Origin: Aurantiochytrium sp. KH105
Lineage: Eukaryota; Sar; Bigyra; Thraustochytrida; Thraustochytriidae
NCBI GenBank assembly: GCA_003116975.1
Contig: BGKB01000002.1
Span: 496,001 to 560,000 of the forward strand
Length of the DNA stretch: 64,000 nucleotides
Reading direction: 5' to 3'
The position numbers were made by a program, and so were the translations under genes. The notes beneath the pieces were generated by a model. The model ran no database searches. It had not been told where the DNA came from and worked only from the letters and a program-made list of their open reading frames with translations. How positions within the stretch are numbered: position 1 is the first letter of the stretch; each line of letters begins with the position of its first letter. Positions 45,301 to 53,029 of the stretch are shown in pieces.

Positions 45301-46522
45301 GCGCGAGCATCTCATGGCGTGCCGCATCCAGGGACTCTTTCGCCAGCGCCGCGCGTATAATATCATTGTGCGCATGATCCATCGCGCTTTTCGTAAGCAA
45401 TGGGATCGCGATTCGTCCAGATGGTACTACGTTCGTTTCGACACGGGTGAGGTTTCCTGGACACGTCCGCGTCTGCTCGGCACGCTCGACCTCCCAGATC
45501 CTCCAGATGTCTGGGAGACTTGCCAAGCCGAGGATGGGTCAGCGTATTACTACCATCCCTTGACAGGTCGCACAGCTTGGTTGTCAGAGCACGAGGCTGC
45601 CACAAGGGTACAACGTCTCTTTCGCAAGACTCAGGGCGTGGAATTTCGCATGGACTTTGCAAGTGTCGTGCAGGCGCTTACCTTTCAGCGGCGAACAGAA
45701 GTCCAGTACGAGACTGCTCCGGATCGTCTTTCAAGCATCGCCAACTATGCGTTGCTCATGCACACGCGTAACCATGACTATGCTCGCGCAAAGCAACTGT
45801 ATACGGAGGCGCTGTCCAAGGCACCGCACAGTCCTCTCTTGCTCTACGCCTTTTCCATCTTTGAGCTGGTTGCGAATGGGTATCCACGCAAGGACACCTT
45901 TTCTCGAGCGATGCGACGAATTGACGAGGCGCGACGCATCGACCCCAAGAATGAAAAATTTCTCTCTGCAAAGTCGGCGTTCTTCTTTTGGGCGGTCGTC
46001 TCACAGCCACAGAGCTCAGATGCTTGGCTCAACTTTGCAATCGTCAAACAGTCCATTGATCACGACTACGAGCGCGCTGAGAAGTTCTTTCGCAAAGCGC
46101 TCGACCTCGATCCAACCAATCAGAGCGCCATCGACAACTACAATGACTTTTTACTCAACAGACTGCCTGGTGGACGATTCGAGGGCGGCGGGCCCGGCGA
46201 TATTGCCCGCAAGAGGAGCTCCGCGCTTTCACAAGATGGCGAATGGTACGAAATGTATGATCCAGAGGCCTCGCAACCCGAGTTCTCCCGATTCTGGTTC
46301 AATGACATCACTCAGCAATCGCAATGGAAAGAGCCAAATTGGGATCTGGAATGGATTCAGCGCCGCAAGCGCGCCAAAATTATCAATGAGCACGATGGTT
46401 GGTCCCAATTTAGTGATTCTGTCACGGGAAGCTGTTTTTACTATCGTCTCGACACAGGTGTGGCGCAGTGGGACTGTCCGCCGTACCTTGCAAACTTTTT
46501 CGGGGTTCCTCTTGCTCACTGA
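39302..46522 (+). CDS. 2406-residue scaffold: beta-rich repeats, p25-alpha-like, IQ, WW and TPR domains
   Basis: A single exon. Residues 1-150 are low-complexity, followed by a helical region to about 700 and beta-rich sequence to about 1190. Near 1185-1290 lie an acidic stretch, a basic run of 15 Lys/Arg and a charged helix. Two similar beta blocks follow, VSVRRGAKYF...VPLAKPF and VSIEEGSQRL...LTLKEPF. At about 1593-1670, LRELPGVINDRLTPTEVDLI, then FARAKGPAERKLSMRSFLDS, matches the p25-alpha (TPPP) microtubule-binding fold. IQ motifs (AIQKIVRGRISLKAY) lie near 1715 and at about 2000. WW domains are near 2035, 2066, 2310 and 2365 (for example SRWYYVRFDTGEVSWTRP). TPR repeats (RAKQLYTEALSKAP, RAEKFFRKALDLDP) are near 2150-2290. 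It looks like a calmodulin-regulated microtubule or ciliary scaffold, which is inference. I know no family with this order. Confidence 0.85.
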   Translation: MQRRRRTQRAKAAVVSPSLGSPSPGAPESDGNGFSATASVLQQGIPEYDAVSDAYCTYTDSKSFRASPYFKLTVAPQQSRAAQEADLVEEVLRRREVNQYNAVRDDARRPAKGQQASISGCVGSLKRPRPDAIETRSPGMPPPGVHAFSPLGPDKPGTKGSAAGSRELYLMKLAFLREGLVEDIKRKFNRLRAIIERGVASERWTAAAVEAHVNAAALAMRPALELVQKRSVQVTEAVQAWRAELGDRFARFTWRDYNYLLKMAADLDFLGQTLPGGRANILDGLGLAAERNPLLTTVDLDALADQQHAAQSPNCMQFHAIVDAETAEQDAALDAKELEGLGEALEGCVSPLKPVPPGEGEPISRARLELAAVVLLQEERRFGRFAEVPSHGSGGREGFACSSQFLPQFRTHGPASAREDTLHESLEDLSPGIGQAGILTLAQDSPSRPPRERSEKALDKWALPVQREKKIKPRRELRRALEVEGLTELSLRELARQPSELAQGVLGAVRVLLLNPREPLPPRSEFKWNRLVGELLQNPTRLLRRLSLFQGQRDISVSRAKFLRPIFQDERFDPARVRHVSPAAAQLCIWCLSKASKFVFSVEHCFDFTAHLENTADRSSALISGLKQEIRDMKQHILGEKATRDLAAAKVLTVQKPPRARLQIKHFIVEQPREEPENVIVWQRTQNTSKACKAGAEEEEDMTPPAGAMRVTAACVQRATQTHVYEAAFNAADRVHGSKPSASADIVKSEDIDASSENGARDAADEENIRIAGKPKAQRVALTEKIVYLAGSVVADEGEFIWRGGVHHLGFGCLLATVHRMQDPEREFRISTLHVKTGKKETVHLPGTFVRTLLALHSGNGDGAQKFLLGLIDCRMTATMCRALVRMRHSCTVIIPHPRFGLEISGVRLNMQLKVGRNGDVLIEAQELTGDDLPGGDMRPGFPLLTTTIPYEELKVLGMPNVASLVDRLEIHASGNTDARTLEMSPVLFREQDIYVSGFHVDTLTVSMRERGATIRIEARVHKVGVLKKEATLQSFKDELDHAFLTLQELTNGDDRSAKALMGLDKYPNRVAAETILDRLIILPWPENRTGQRLEFASWQECGLRMQVRLHKIEICQILVGPRSTLFDARRQIEQVASIKSQQLQRPETERIPSKFLFVQCPHKHEEVVSSAFDFFPTLEIHAVEEYSEDENSDDGEDGDDADSFFALPKPEGDTRKKRKKRRRRRRKKRVDFLAHLMERLGRKSPEELEAEEEARRLAEEKARKAAALEAKRKAEAERRRREVFFEELVQLPGTVSVRRGAKYFTPSVDLVDILERGDRIEIEGIRAMVSKNKKTQFDPCTVPLAKPFDVQPPAKTALTEGFDDDTLELAHTQDSSEGGEDRNAQDALESKESADARIGSAASKSSRGGIIEEDLDMGDQAKEYVDVEAFRVVRSPGKAIEIKNGFVSIEEGSQRLVTHADLRYNLHVGDFIRLDDRVLLELSDDPEDPFEPDYLTLKEPFAKPSMEHVRIQRVVVMELSEKEKEKSLLQKQKQEQAEKLRKARLEEEMRKTETFFKFTMSWRELVPMLGTGPLHPRQQDFWDQVSLEFSIRAVFKMLCTQWYPPSEGLDNGKFVKFLRELPGVINDRLTPTEVDLIFARAKGPAERKLSMRSFLDSALPEVALVHFPWLDERPAVRKFIETFILDWKECKRLKWAEAKRLAVVFEAKRQCAAKAIQKIVRGRISLKAYKIKRVATIRLQAQFKSFAFRGTFLKKVAHVRRARNIRKEEAKSIREARTKSRIYARAHLISGTCNIITISKHIKGSIMIHCYRPTDCETNSFTLTLDELRTTVEDATNISNYTDEDLYKSDCLRFALQRLQYRKRGDEYALVLGRKASKETGSKLLRQGVYVVATDRTKVLHIVTITEERGEYSFHAYNPVSGEIKSVLLSRKNLHQWFNYNEDADAITPPLLRPERLPDLLQYLVKRLILCRACGLETHRAMHKRGDDVLMLECDVQEQREHLMACRIQGLFRQRRAYNIIVRMIHRAFRKQWDRDSSRWYYVRFDTGEVSWTRPRLLGTLDLPDPPDVWETCQAEDGSAYYYHPLTGRTAWLSEHEAATRVQRLFRKTQGVEFRMDFASVVQALTFQRRTEVQYETAPDRLSSIANYALLMHTRNHDYARAKQLYTEALSKAPHSPLLLYAFSIFELVANGYPRKDTFSRAMRRIDEARRIDPKNEKFLSAKSAFFFWAVVSQPQSSDAWLNFAIVKQSIDHDYERAEKFFRKALDLDPTNQSAIDNYNDFLLNRLPGGRFEGGGPGDIARKRSSALSQDGEWYEMYDPEASQPEFSRFWFNDITQQSQWKEPNWDLEWIQRRKRAKIINEHDGWSQFSDSVTGSCFYYRLDTGVAQWDCPPYLANFFGVPLAH

Positions 46523-46640
46523 TGTAAAATTGATAAGAATTGAAGCAAGGAGTTTCTCGGTTTTTTTGCGTTGCTGGTTTTTTTCTCTGTACGCGTGATC
46601 ACTCACCGGGATGCGTGCCGAGAGAGGACAGAAAAACAGA

Positions 46641-46681
<41 letters not shown>

Positions 46682-46985
46682 AAAGAGCACCTCGCATTTT
46701 CGTATTTAAGTGAAAGTGTTGGACACAGAAGTGGTTCTAATGTTGTTTTTCAGAACATTGTACAAGAAAAGCTGGAAGTGTTCTGTTCGAAAAATACGAT
46801 TTCATACGGGTGATTGCACACTCGCACAAAACAATGTGCTTGAATGACACGTCCGTCTCTTTTCGCGCAGAACGATTACGAATGTAGTTCTTTCTATGGT
46901 GAATTTCTTGCAATTTGTACGCAGAGGTACGTTAAGGGAAACGTACAGGAAAGGCACACGACTAATAGGGCTAATAGGATACATG
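46523..46985. other. convergent 3' regions with a GA microsatellite
   Basis: 0.46 kb between the scaffold and TrmH stop codons. It contains the GA run and no supported frame. Confidence 0.7.
46644..46675. repeat. GA dinucleotide microsatellite
   Basis: About 15 GA units in the 3' region of the scaffold gene. Confidence 0.95.
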
Positions 46986-47807
46986 TTACTGCAAAACGGA
47001 AGGATCTTTGTCGCTTGCACGGGCGTGAAAAGCGCGGGACCAAGCTGCGTCAGGGATAACATCGCCATCTTCGTCAAGCTTGGGGTAGTCGATGCCCTTG
47101 GCATCGCAAAGGGCTGCCACCTCTGGCTGAAAGAAACGAACAAGCAAGCGTCCCTGTTCCTCTGCGCTGAGCGCACTGTTGGCTTCCTCGTACATGCCAG
47201 CTGCCTCGCGCTGGCGTTGCGCCTCGTAAAGTACGATGGCCGTCGCTGCCGATACATTGAGACTTTGCACCATTCCTACCATGGGGATTGTAACAATATG
47301 GTCGGCAAATGCACGCCCCGCATCACTGACGCCTTCGGCCTCAGCGCCCACGAGTACGCAGGTGGGACGCGTATAATCAATTTGACGAAAATCGACTGCC
47401 TCGGGCGCGAGATCGGCAGTGATGATTTGCATTCCCTGCTCGCGCACGCACTGCACGGCCTTTTCCAGTTGCTCGTGGACACGGACCTGTACCCATCGAT
47501 CTGCGCCCTTGGACGTGGACAGAAGCTCCTTGTTTCGCGGTCGCCGGAGCCCCGCTCCCTTGGGGTCCTGCGAACCCTGGGCCCAGGCCTTGGCACTGCG
47601 TTTATGAACCCCATTCTTCAGCACGTGCTTGCTGTCATCCTGGTTCACGACGGCGTGCACCTCGAGGCAGCCCGCTGCCTCTGCCGTGCGTGTCACGGCG
47701 CCCAAGTTGAGGCTTTTGCGCACGCCGTCCATGAGCACCGTCAGGTCCGGCTGCCTCTGCGCCAAGACGCGCCGCAACCTCTGCAGCCTCGTGGCGCCCG
47801 GCGCCAT
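46986..47807 (-). CDS. TrmH-type (SpoU) RNA 2'-O-methyltransferase
   Basis: 273 residues with all three SPOUT/TrmH motifs. Motif 1 is DGVRKSLNLGAVTRTAEAAG (Asn and Arg of the active site). Motif 2 is CVLVGAEAEGVSD (Glu). Motif 3 is IPMVGMVQSLNVSAATAIVL (the knot's SLNVSxA). The N-terminus, RLQRLRRVLAQRQPDLTVL, is what bacterial TrmH tRNA(Gm18) methyltransferases look like, closer to them than to the eukaryotic Trm3. The C-terminal extension (AEEQGRLLVRFFQPEVAALC) also fits bacterial TrmH. It uses S-adenosylmethionine to methylate a guanosine ribose, probably position 18 of tRNA. No clear mitochondrial presequence is present. A bacterial origin by transfer or from an organelle is likely but not shown here. 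Confidence 0.93.
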   Translation of the reverse strand: MAPGATRLQRLRRVLAQRQPDLTVLMDGVRKSLNLGAVTRTAEAAGCLEVHAVVNQDDSKHVLKNGVHKRSAKAWAQGSQDPKGAGLRRPRNKELLSTSKGADRWVQVRVHEQLEKAVQCVREQGMQIITADLAPEAVDFRQIDYTRPTCVLVGAEAEGVSDAGRAFADHIVTIPMVGMVQSLNVSAATAIVLYEAQRQREAAGMYEEANSALSAEEQGRLLVRFFQPEVAALCDAKGIDYPKLDEDGDVIPDAAWSRAFHARASDKDPSVLQ

Positions 47808-48304
47808 CTTGCTTGCGGAGTCGCGCGCCCCACGCCGCCGCCTGCCCTCCGCTCCGCTCGGCTCCGCCCGACGCGCGCGAGACCGGGGCGCTCCGTATCG
47901 TTTTGCAAATGCCGCGATGTGATGTCACCCGCGCGCTCAACGGAGTCCACCGATTTGGCAAAGGGCGAAAAAAGCAGGAAACCGGAACAGCCGATCTCGC
48001 CAGCTGACGCACGCAAGACCATCTCACTCGCCACGCCTTCACGCCCGGGAATGAATGCCAGGCCGCCGACCTGGAGGTCGTGGAGATCATCGGCGTTATG
48101 TATGGCGTATACGTACAAGGGGGCCGTCGAGAGTCCCTCGAAAACTGTTGATCGACGATCCCTCGCCCGCCAGGATTTCCGTGTTCGCGGTGTATTTGTA
48201 TTCGCGGTGAAGACGAGTGAAGAGATTGGGAAGCAAGCAAACGAGCAAACAAGCAAGCAAGCAGGGACCAGCAGATCTCGAGCTCGCCTGCGTGCACGCG
48301 GCCC
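47808..48304. other. divergent promoter region of TrmH and the following gene
   Basis: 0.5 kb. It contains AAGCAAGCAAAC-type short repeats near 48230-48265. Long frames on the minus strand cross into the next gene but have no domains. Confidence 0.6.
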
Positions 48305-49525
48305 ATGGCGGCAGAAGGCTTGACGGCGGTGCTGCGGTGGCTGACGGAGAACAAGCTCGACGCCATCGACCTGCTCAACCCTCTGATCACAGCGGGACTG
48401 ACCAGCGTCGCCAAGATCGAAGCAGCGACCGCTGCGGATCTCAAGACGCTCACGCCCCAGCAACGCAAGCGTGTGCTTGCGGCTGTGGCAAAGATCAAGG
48501 GCAAGGGGGGAAAGCGCAAGTCAGCCTCCGGTGCCATCGTGCGCGACCAAGGCCCTGCAAAACGCGGACGCGCGGAGGAGGTCATGGGTGTCGACGATCT
48601 GGCCGAGAGGATCCAGGTCGATGAGGCCCTGAAGGCGCAGCTGGACGCAGGAACTGTCAGCGCTGATGCACGAAGAATCCTTGTCAATCGCTCGCCCGTC
48701 ATGATCCTATGGGGAGCCTGCGTGGCCCAGATTCTTGGTTACGACTGGAGCTCGGCTCTCTCGTTGGGAAGCGCCATGGCCGGTCTGAACGCCCGCTCGC
48801 ACGGCGAGCGTCTTGGAATCTACCAGAATCGCCCAGATGGCGGCGGCGGCAGCAGCAGGAGCGATACACACGAGTCGTTGCAAGAGGAGGCACAAGTGGC
48901 TCTGCTCGGCCGTGCATTCTCTGCCAGAGTATTTCCAGCGCAAGAGGCTGGAAAGCCACCGCCGCTTCGCGGTTTGAGTCATGATGGGCGCATCGCTCGT
49001 CCACGGTCCGTTTTGTCATCTCTGCAACGAAGCTTTGGGCGGTCTCTTGAGCTCGTGTATGAAGTCATGATGCGTGTCGTGCGTTTGATGGATCCGGAAC
49101 TGCTACGCAAGAACAGCAATCGCATCGCATACGAAATGTATGCACGTTTTCGCCCAGCGGTACCCAATGGCCGCGCAGGTTGGGGCGCAAAGGGGCCCCT
49201 TTTGCTTGATCAAGTCGAAGGAATCGTACAAGATGATCGATTTCCCTTTAAACCTGATGCGGTGAAGATCGAAAATGACAGTTCGACAGGGGTAAAAGAT
49301 GGCCCCAAAGACGTTCCCTCGATTGTGAAACAGGAAGCAGAAACTTCCATTGGGGCGGAGAATGTATCCGTACCGGCGCAGAACCAGCTGCTTTGCAAAA
49401 TAGCAAACGCGGGCGCTGAGGGAATCCAGATTTCAGCCCTTAGTGCCACTGAAAAGGGCCTTCTCGAGGGTCTCCAGCTCGATGGCCTTGTGTTCCTTAA
49501 AAATGGAGCCTATGTTGCCAGCTAA
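48305..49525 (+). CDS. conserved-looking protein with SAM-like and winged-helix-like ends
   Basis: 406 residues, one exon; I cannot name the family. Residues 1-70 form small helices (LDAIDLLNPLITAGLTSVAK, IEAATAADLKTLTPQQRKRV), like a SAM or helix-hairpin-helix fold, followed by a basic stretch GKRKSA. The centre has RSPVMILWGACVAQILGYDW and LSLGSAMAGLNARSHGERLG. This looks like an old conserved core; I remember similar text in fungal proteins of unknown function. The C-terminus (LLCKIANAGAEGIQISALS, then LQLDGLVFLKNGAYVAS) reads like a winged helix. The basic linker and these folds suggest a nucleic-acid-binding or chromatin role, but that is a guess. Confidence 0.8.
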   Translation: MAAEGLTAVLRWLTENKLDAIDLLNPLITAGLTSVAKIEAATAADLKTLTPQQRKRVLAAVAKIKGKGGKRKSASGAIVRDQGPAKRGRAEEVMGVDDLAERIQVDEALKAQLDAGTVSADARRILVNRSPVMILWGACVAQILGYDWSSALSLGSAMAGLNARSHGERLGIYQNRPDGGGGSSRSDTHESLQEEAQVALLGRAFSARVFPAQEAGKPPPLRGLSHDGRIARPRSVLSSLQRSFGRSLELVYEVMMRVVRLMDPELLRKNSNRIAYEMYARFRPAVPNGRAGWGAKGPLLLDQVEGIVQDDRFPFKPDAVKIENDSSTGVKDGPKDVPSIVKQEAETSIGAENVSVPAQNQLLCKIANAGAEGIQISALSATEKGLLEGLQLDGLVFLKNGAYVAS

Positions 49526-50189
49526 GTTGTCAATGCGAATGTTTCTTTGTCTACTACACAAATCCAAGTTCCATTTCTCTCCGCCTCGCGCCTTTCCGTC
49601 CTCTTACGTACGTACAGTCTGCCTCACCTGCGCGGCGGGAATGGGCCACTGTGCAGTCCAATGGACTGTAGATTTCTGTCCAACCTTTGGCCGACTAGCG
49701 AGTCCATCTTCTCCGCACGTTCTGCGCGTCAGCCAAGCCCCCTCGGGATGGACTGCGTACGGCCCAAGCGTATAATCTTGCAAGTACTTGTCCTGGGACT
49801 CGCCGCCGCAGCAGTTCGCAATCACGAACTCGTACGCGTCGCCACACGGCCGCGCTATTAGTTGTAGCTGAGCTGAGCTGAGTCGGCCTGAAAGTGAGTA
49901 CATCTCAGGTCACGACCGGCGGCAAATCCACGTAACGGACAAATCCACTTCAGTTCCACCGCGTGAAGCCCCTACTACTACTAGGCCTATACCGAGGCTA
50001 CGCATACGTAAAAAAGTCCAAGACTTAGCTAGGCCTGGACCCTAGGCCCAGCCAGACCTTTCCTTGGCTGCCAGGACACGCTCGTCCAAAGCCCTTCCGC
50101 TCGCGCGCGCTCGAGGAGCAAAGCGACGCGCACATCGTCTGGCCACGCGCGGTTGAGCTTGGGCTTTGTACCCTGGCTGCTCGACACCG
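49526..50189. other. intergenic before the CaMKK-like kinase
   Basis: 0.66 kb. GAGCTGAGCTGAGCTGAG-type direct repeats lie near 49865-49885. No gene is supported. A TTG-initiated extension of the kinase frame (50166) is not used because an ATG follows at 50190. Confidence 0.6.
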
Positions 50190-52510
50190 ATGCAAACAGA
50201 GGAGTTCCCGGCGCTTGGCCAGAGGCGGCGGTCCTCGTCCTTTGACCGGGCCGGCGGCCTTGACCAGGTCGAGGAGAGCGAAGACGAAGAGGTTGACGCG
50301 GAAACCGAGGATGACGACGCGGGCGAAGGCGAAGAAAGCAATCTCAAAGGTCTTGGCGAGAATGATGGAGACCTTGGACGAAAATACAATGACGCTCGAG
50401 GCCTCGCAAATCGTCTCTCTTCAACTTGCAAAGGCGACGGCTTAGAAGCGGTTCTGAGCCTGCAAGCAAGCAAGCTTAGCTTCGGGACGGGCGCGTCCAT
50501 CAATGCCAGCAAATCGTTCTCGGTGTACTCGACCGGGAAAAATGGACGCATCTCCGAGGAAGGCGAAGAAGATGAAGACGAGGCCGACGAAAGCACCGAA
50601 CACGCAGAGCAGAGAGTGCAAGCTTATGGTCTGGGCCTGAGCGGCGAGGAGACGAACGAGGACGAAGAGGACGGGGAAGAAGAGGAAAGTAAGCTCGGCC
50701 ACCTGCCCCCTTTCGAGGGAAGACGGAGCGCGCTCCAAGAGACGATTATGGCCGGCAGCTTGGGCGTCCCTCGGGGCACCGACTTGACACTCATCAGCCT
50801 CAATCAGTACATCTTGCAGCAGGAACTGGGGCGTGGGTCGCAGGCCATTGTGTACCGGGCCAAGGACCGTCATACAAATCAAGAGGTTGCCTTTCGAATT
50901 GTGCAAGGTGTACGACTGCGCGACGTTGTTCAAGCGGAATCCGAAGAACTTTCCCGTGGTTTGCGCATGAACGGAAGTGTGGCGACGATGACCAAGGCCA
51001 TCAAAACTGAGCTTGCTATTCTGCAAAGGATTGAGCATCCCAATCTCGTCAGCTTCATCGAAGTGCTCGATTTGGAAACTTTTGACGACACTGTTCGCGG
51101 CGTTGCGATCGCCATGGAACTTGCAAGCGGACGCGAACTTGTGTCTGACGAGAAGCTCGAAGCCTTGGACGCTGACTTTTGGGACATGCACACAACCGCG
51201 TCTGCACAGCCGCTCTTTTCAGAAAGAGAATGTTGTCGGGTGTTTTCGCAAATCCTCGCTGGTCTGGAATACATGCACTATCATGGCATTTTCCACGGAG
51301 ACGTGAAGCCATCCAATGTAATTTACAATGAGACGACCGGCCACGTCAAGCTTGTCGATTTCGGCGTTAGCCGCGCTGCTACCTTTGAGCAAACCGCAAT
51401 TGATCTCGGACCCACCATCTTTCGAAGTCATGGCGGCTTTGGAAGAGGCACGCTCTTGGTACGTTTCTTCTTGACTGCGCTTGCACTTCGTTTCTTTCTT
51501 TTTTCTTCATCTCTTTTTCGTTTGGTAGAGAACGTCACTGACACTGTTCACTTTTTGCAATCGCACAGTTTTTTAGCCCTGAGGCATTTAACCTTGCACC
51601 AGGGGCCACCTTCGATGCAGCTGATGCGGATGTGTGGGCCGCAAGCATGACGCTCTATGTACTTCTCTTCGGCCACCTCCCCCTACGTGGCATCACAGAG
51701 CGCGGCGACTTGATGCATCTTATGCAAACGGCAAAAGCACTTCCGTTGTGGGAGCCTGAGATGCTTGGCATTGTCTCAACAACCACGTCACGAGGAGGCG
51801 CGGCTGTTTGTCATGAATGCCTTCGTATCGACCGCTTCGCAAGGGTGAAGCAAATCTCCAAAATTATGCAGCACCCATGGATGCGTCCCGCGCAAGAGAC
51901 CTTTCGCGCATCCAATGGCGCTCTCCGCGCAAATTCGCCGCTCGGCAAACAGCTTTCGGATGACGATCTGGACTCGGTCGGCGCACCAGTCACAGAGGTC
52001 ACGGGCTGGGCCTCGTTCAAGCGGCGGTTCGTGCAGATTGAATCGAGTTTCAAGACATTTACGTGCTCGGCCATTGCGCGACTCTCAGACCTCGGCGAGA
52101 ACCTTGCACGAGAATCACGTTTGTCTGACTTGCACGACGAAGGTTGTCAGCAAGTGAAAAGAGTCCAGGCAAAGCTTGAGCGCGCGGCGATACGAATTCA
52201 AACCATGTTCAGAATGCACGCTGCTCGCTGTCTCGCGCGTCGTCTTCGGCTGCAGAAGAGTCTCAATTTTGCCGCAACCAAAATTCAGACCGTCTTTCGC
52301 TCGCGCCAAGCGCGTCAGCAGGCAGAGGCTATGCGCAAGTCGAAAGCGCAAGCTGCGAGCATGGCAAGTACCATCAATTCTGAACTTCACTCCGCCGCGC
52401 GGTCTATTCAGGGAATGTATCGCCGACGCTTGCGACGACAGTTTACAAATTCTGGTGATGCGCAGAGGTCACTAGTGCAGGCGCGCAAGCCGTCTTCCTC
52501 TTCTTCGTAG
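50190..52510 (+). CDS. CaMKK-like protein kinase with degenerate motifs and C-terminal IQ motifs
   Basis: Exon 1 is 50190-51458, a 110-base intron follows (GTACGT...CGCACAG), and exon 2 is 51569-52510, giving 736 residues. An acidic, disordered N-terminus (1-195) precedes the kinase: LGRGSQAIVYRAKD, ELAILQRIEHPNLVSFIEVL, HGDVKPSNVIYN and VDFGVS, then across the intron FFSPEAFNLA (in place of APE) and DVWAASMTLYVLLFGHLPL. Text and order match the CaMKK family, which phosphorylate CaMK and AMPK. Two catalytic positions differ. The beta-3 Lys is Arg (EVAFRIVQG, about residue 234), and HRD is HGD, but the catalytic Asp, Asn and DFG remain. So activity may be low or absent. Three IQ motifs (AIRIQTMFRMHAARCLARRL, about 628; ATKIQTVFRSRQARQ; ARSIQGMYRRRLRR) should bind calmodulin. 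Confidence 0.88.
51459..51568 (+). other. intron of the CaMKK-like gene
   Basis: Phase 0, T/C-rich, GTACGT to CGCACAG. It splits the kinase activation segment; reading through it would end the frame before the P+1 region. Confidence 0.9.
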
Positions 52511-53029
52511 CGGTTCTCAAAGCATCTGCTGCTTCTACCTTGTTCCCACACCCCGGTTCATGATCAGATGACATGGAGGTTACTTTTAAAATGCTCCCCT
52601 CCCTTTTTCACCCTTGTTTTTCGTATCTAATCCAATGTAAAGTATACTTGGGGCGCTCCTCTCTCTCTCTTGTTTTGGACAAATGAGTGCTGATGGCATC
52701 AACATCACATTGCAATCAGCTGGGACGTTGCGAAGAAAATAATTGGTTCTTTTCTGGTTACATCGACTAGCAAAAATGAAGCCGTGTGAAAGCTCTCTAT
52801 ACTACAAACTAAGAAGTGAATCGTGGATTCGCAAAAAGCACATGCAAAACCCCTCCTTGATTCACCGACAAGAGAGCATTCACCGACATTATAGCATTCG
52901 CCGGCATGAGACTTCTTCGGGAAAATAGACACAGCGGGCACGCGCAGTTGATGCTGACGTTATTCAATTTCTTTGCAAAAGGCCGAAAAGTGGTCTGGCA
53001 TCCGGTCGAGACCCATACACTTTACTTGT
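52511..53029. other. convergent 3' regions of the kinase and ERCC8 genes
   Basis: 0.52 kb, AT-richer than its neighbours. It has short repeats of ATTCACCGACA near 52860-52900. Nothing else is seen. Confidence 0.65.
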
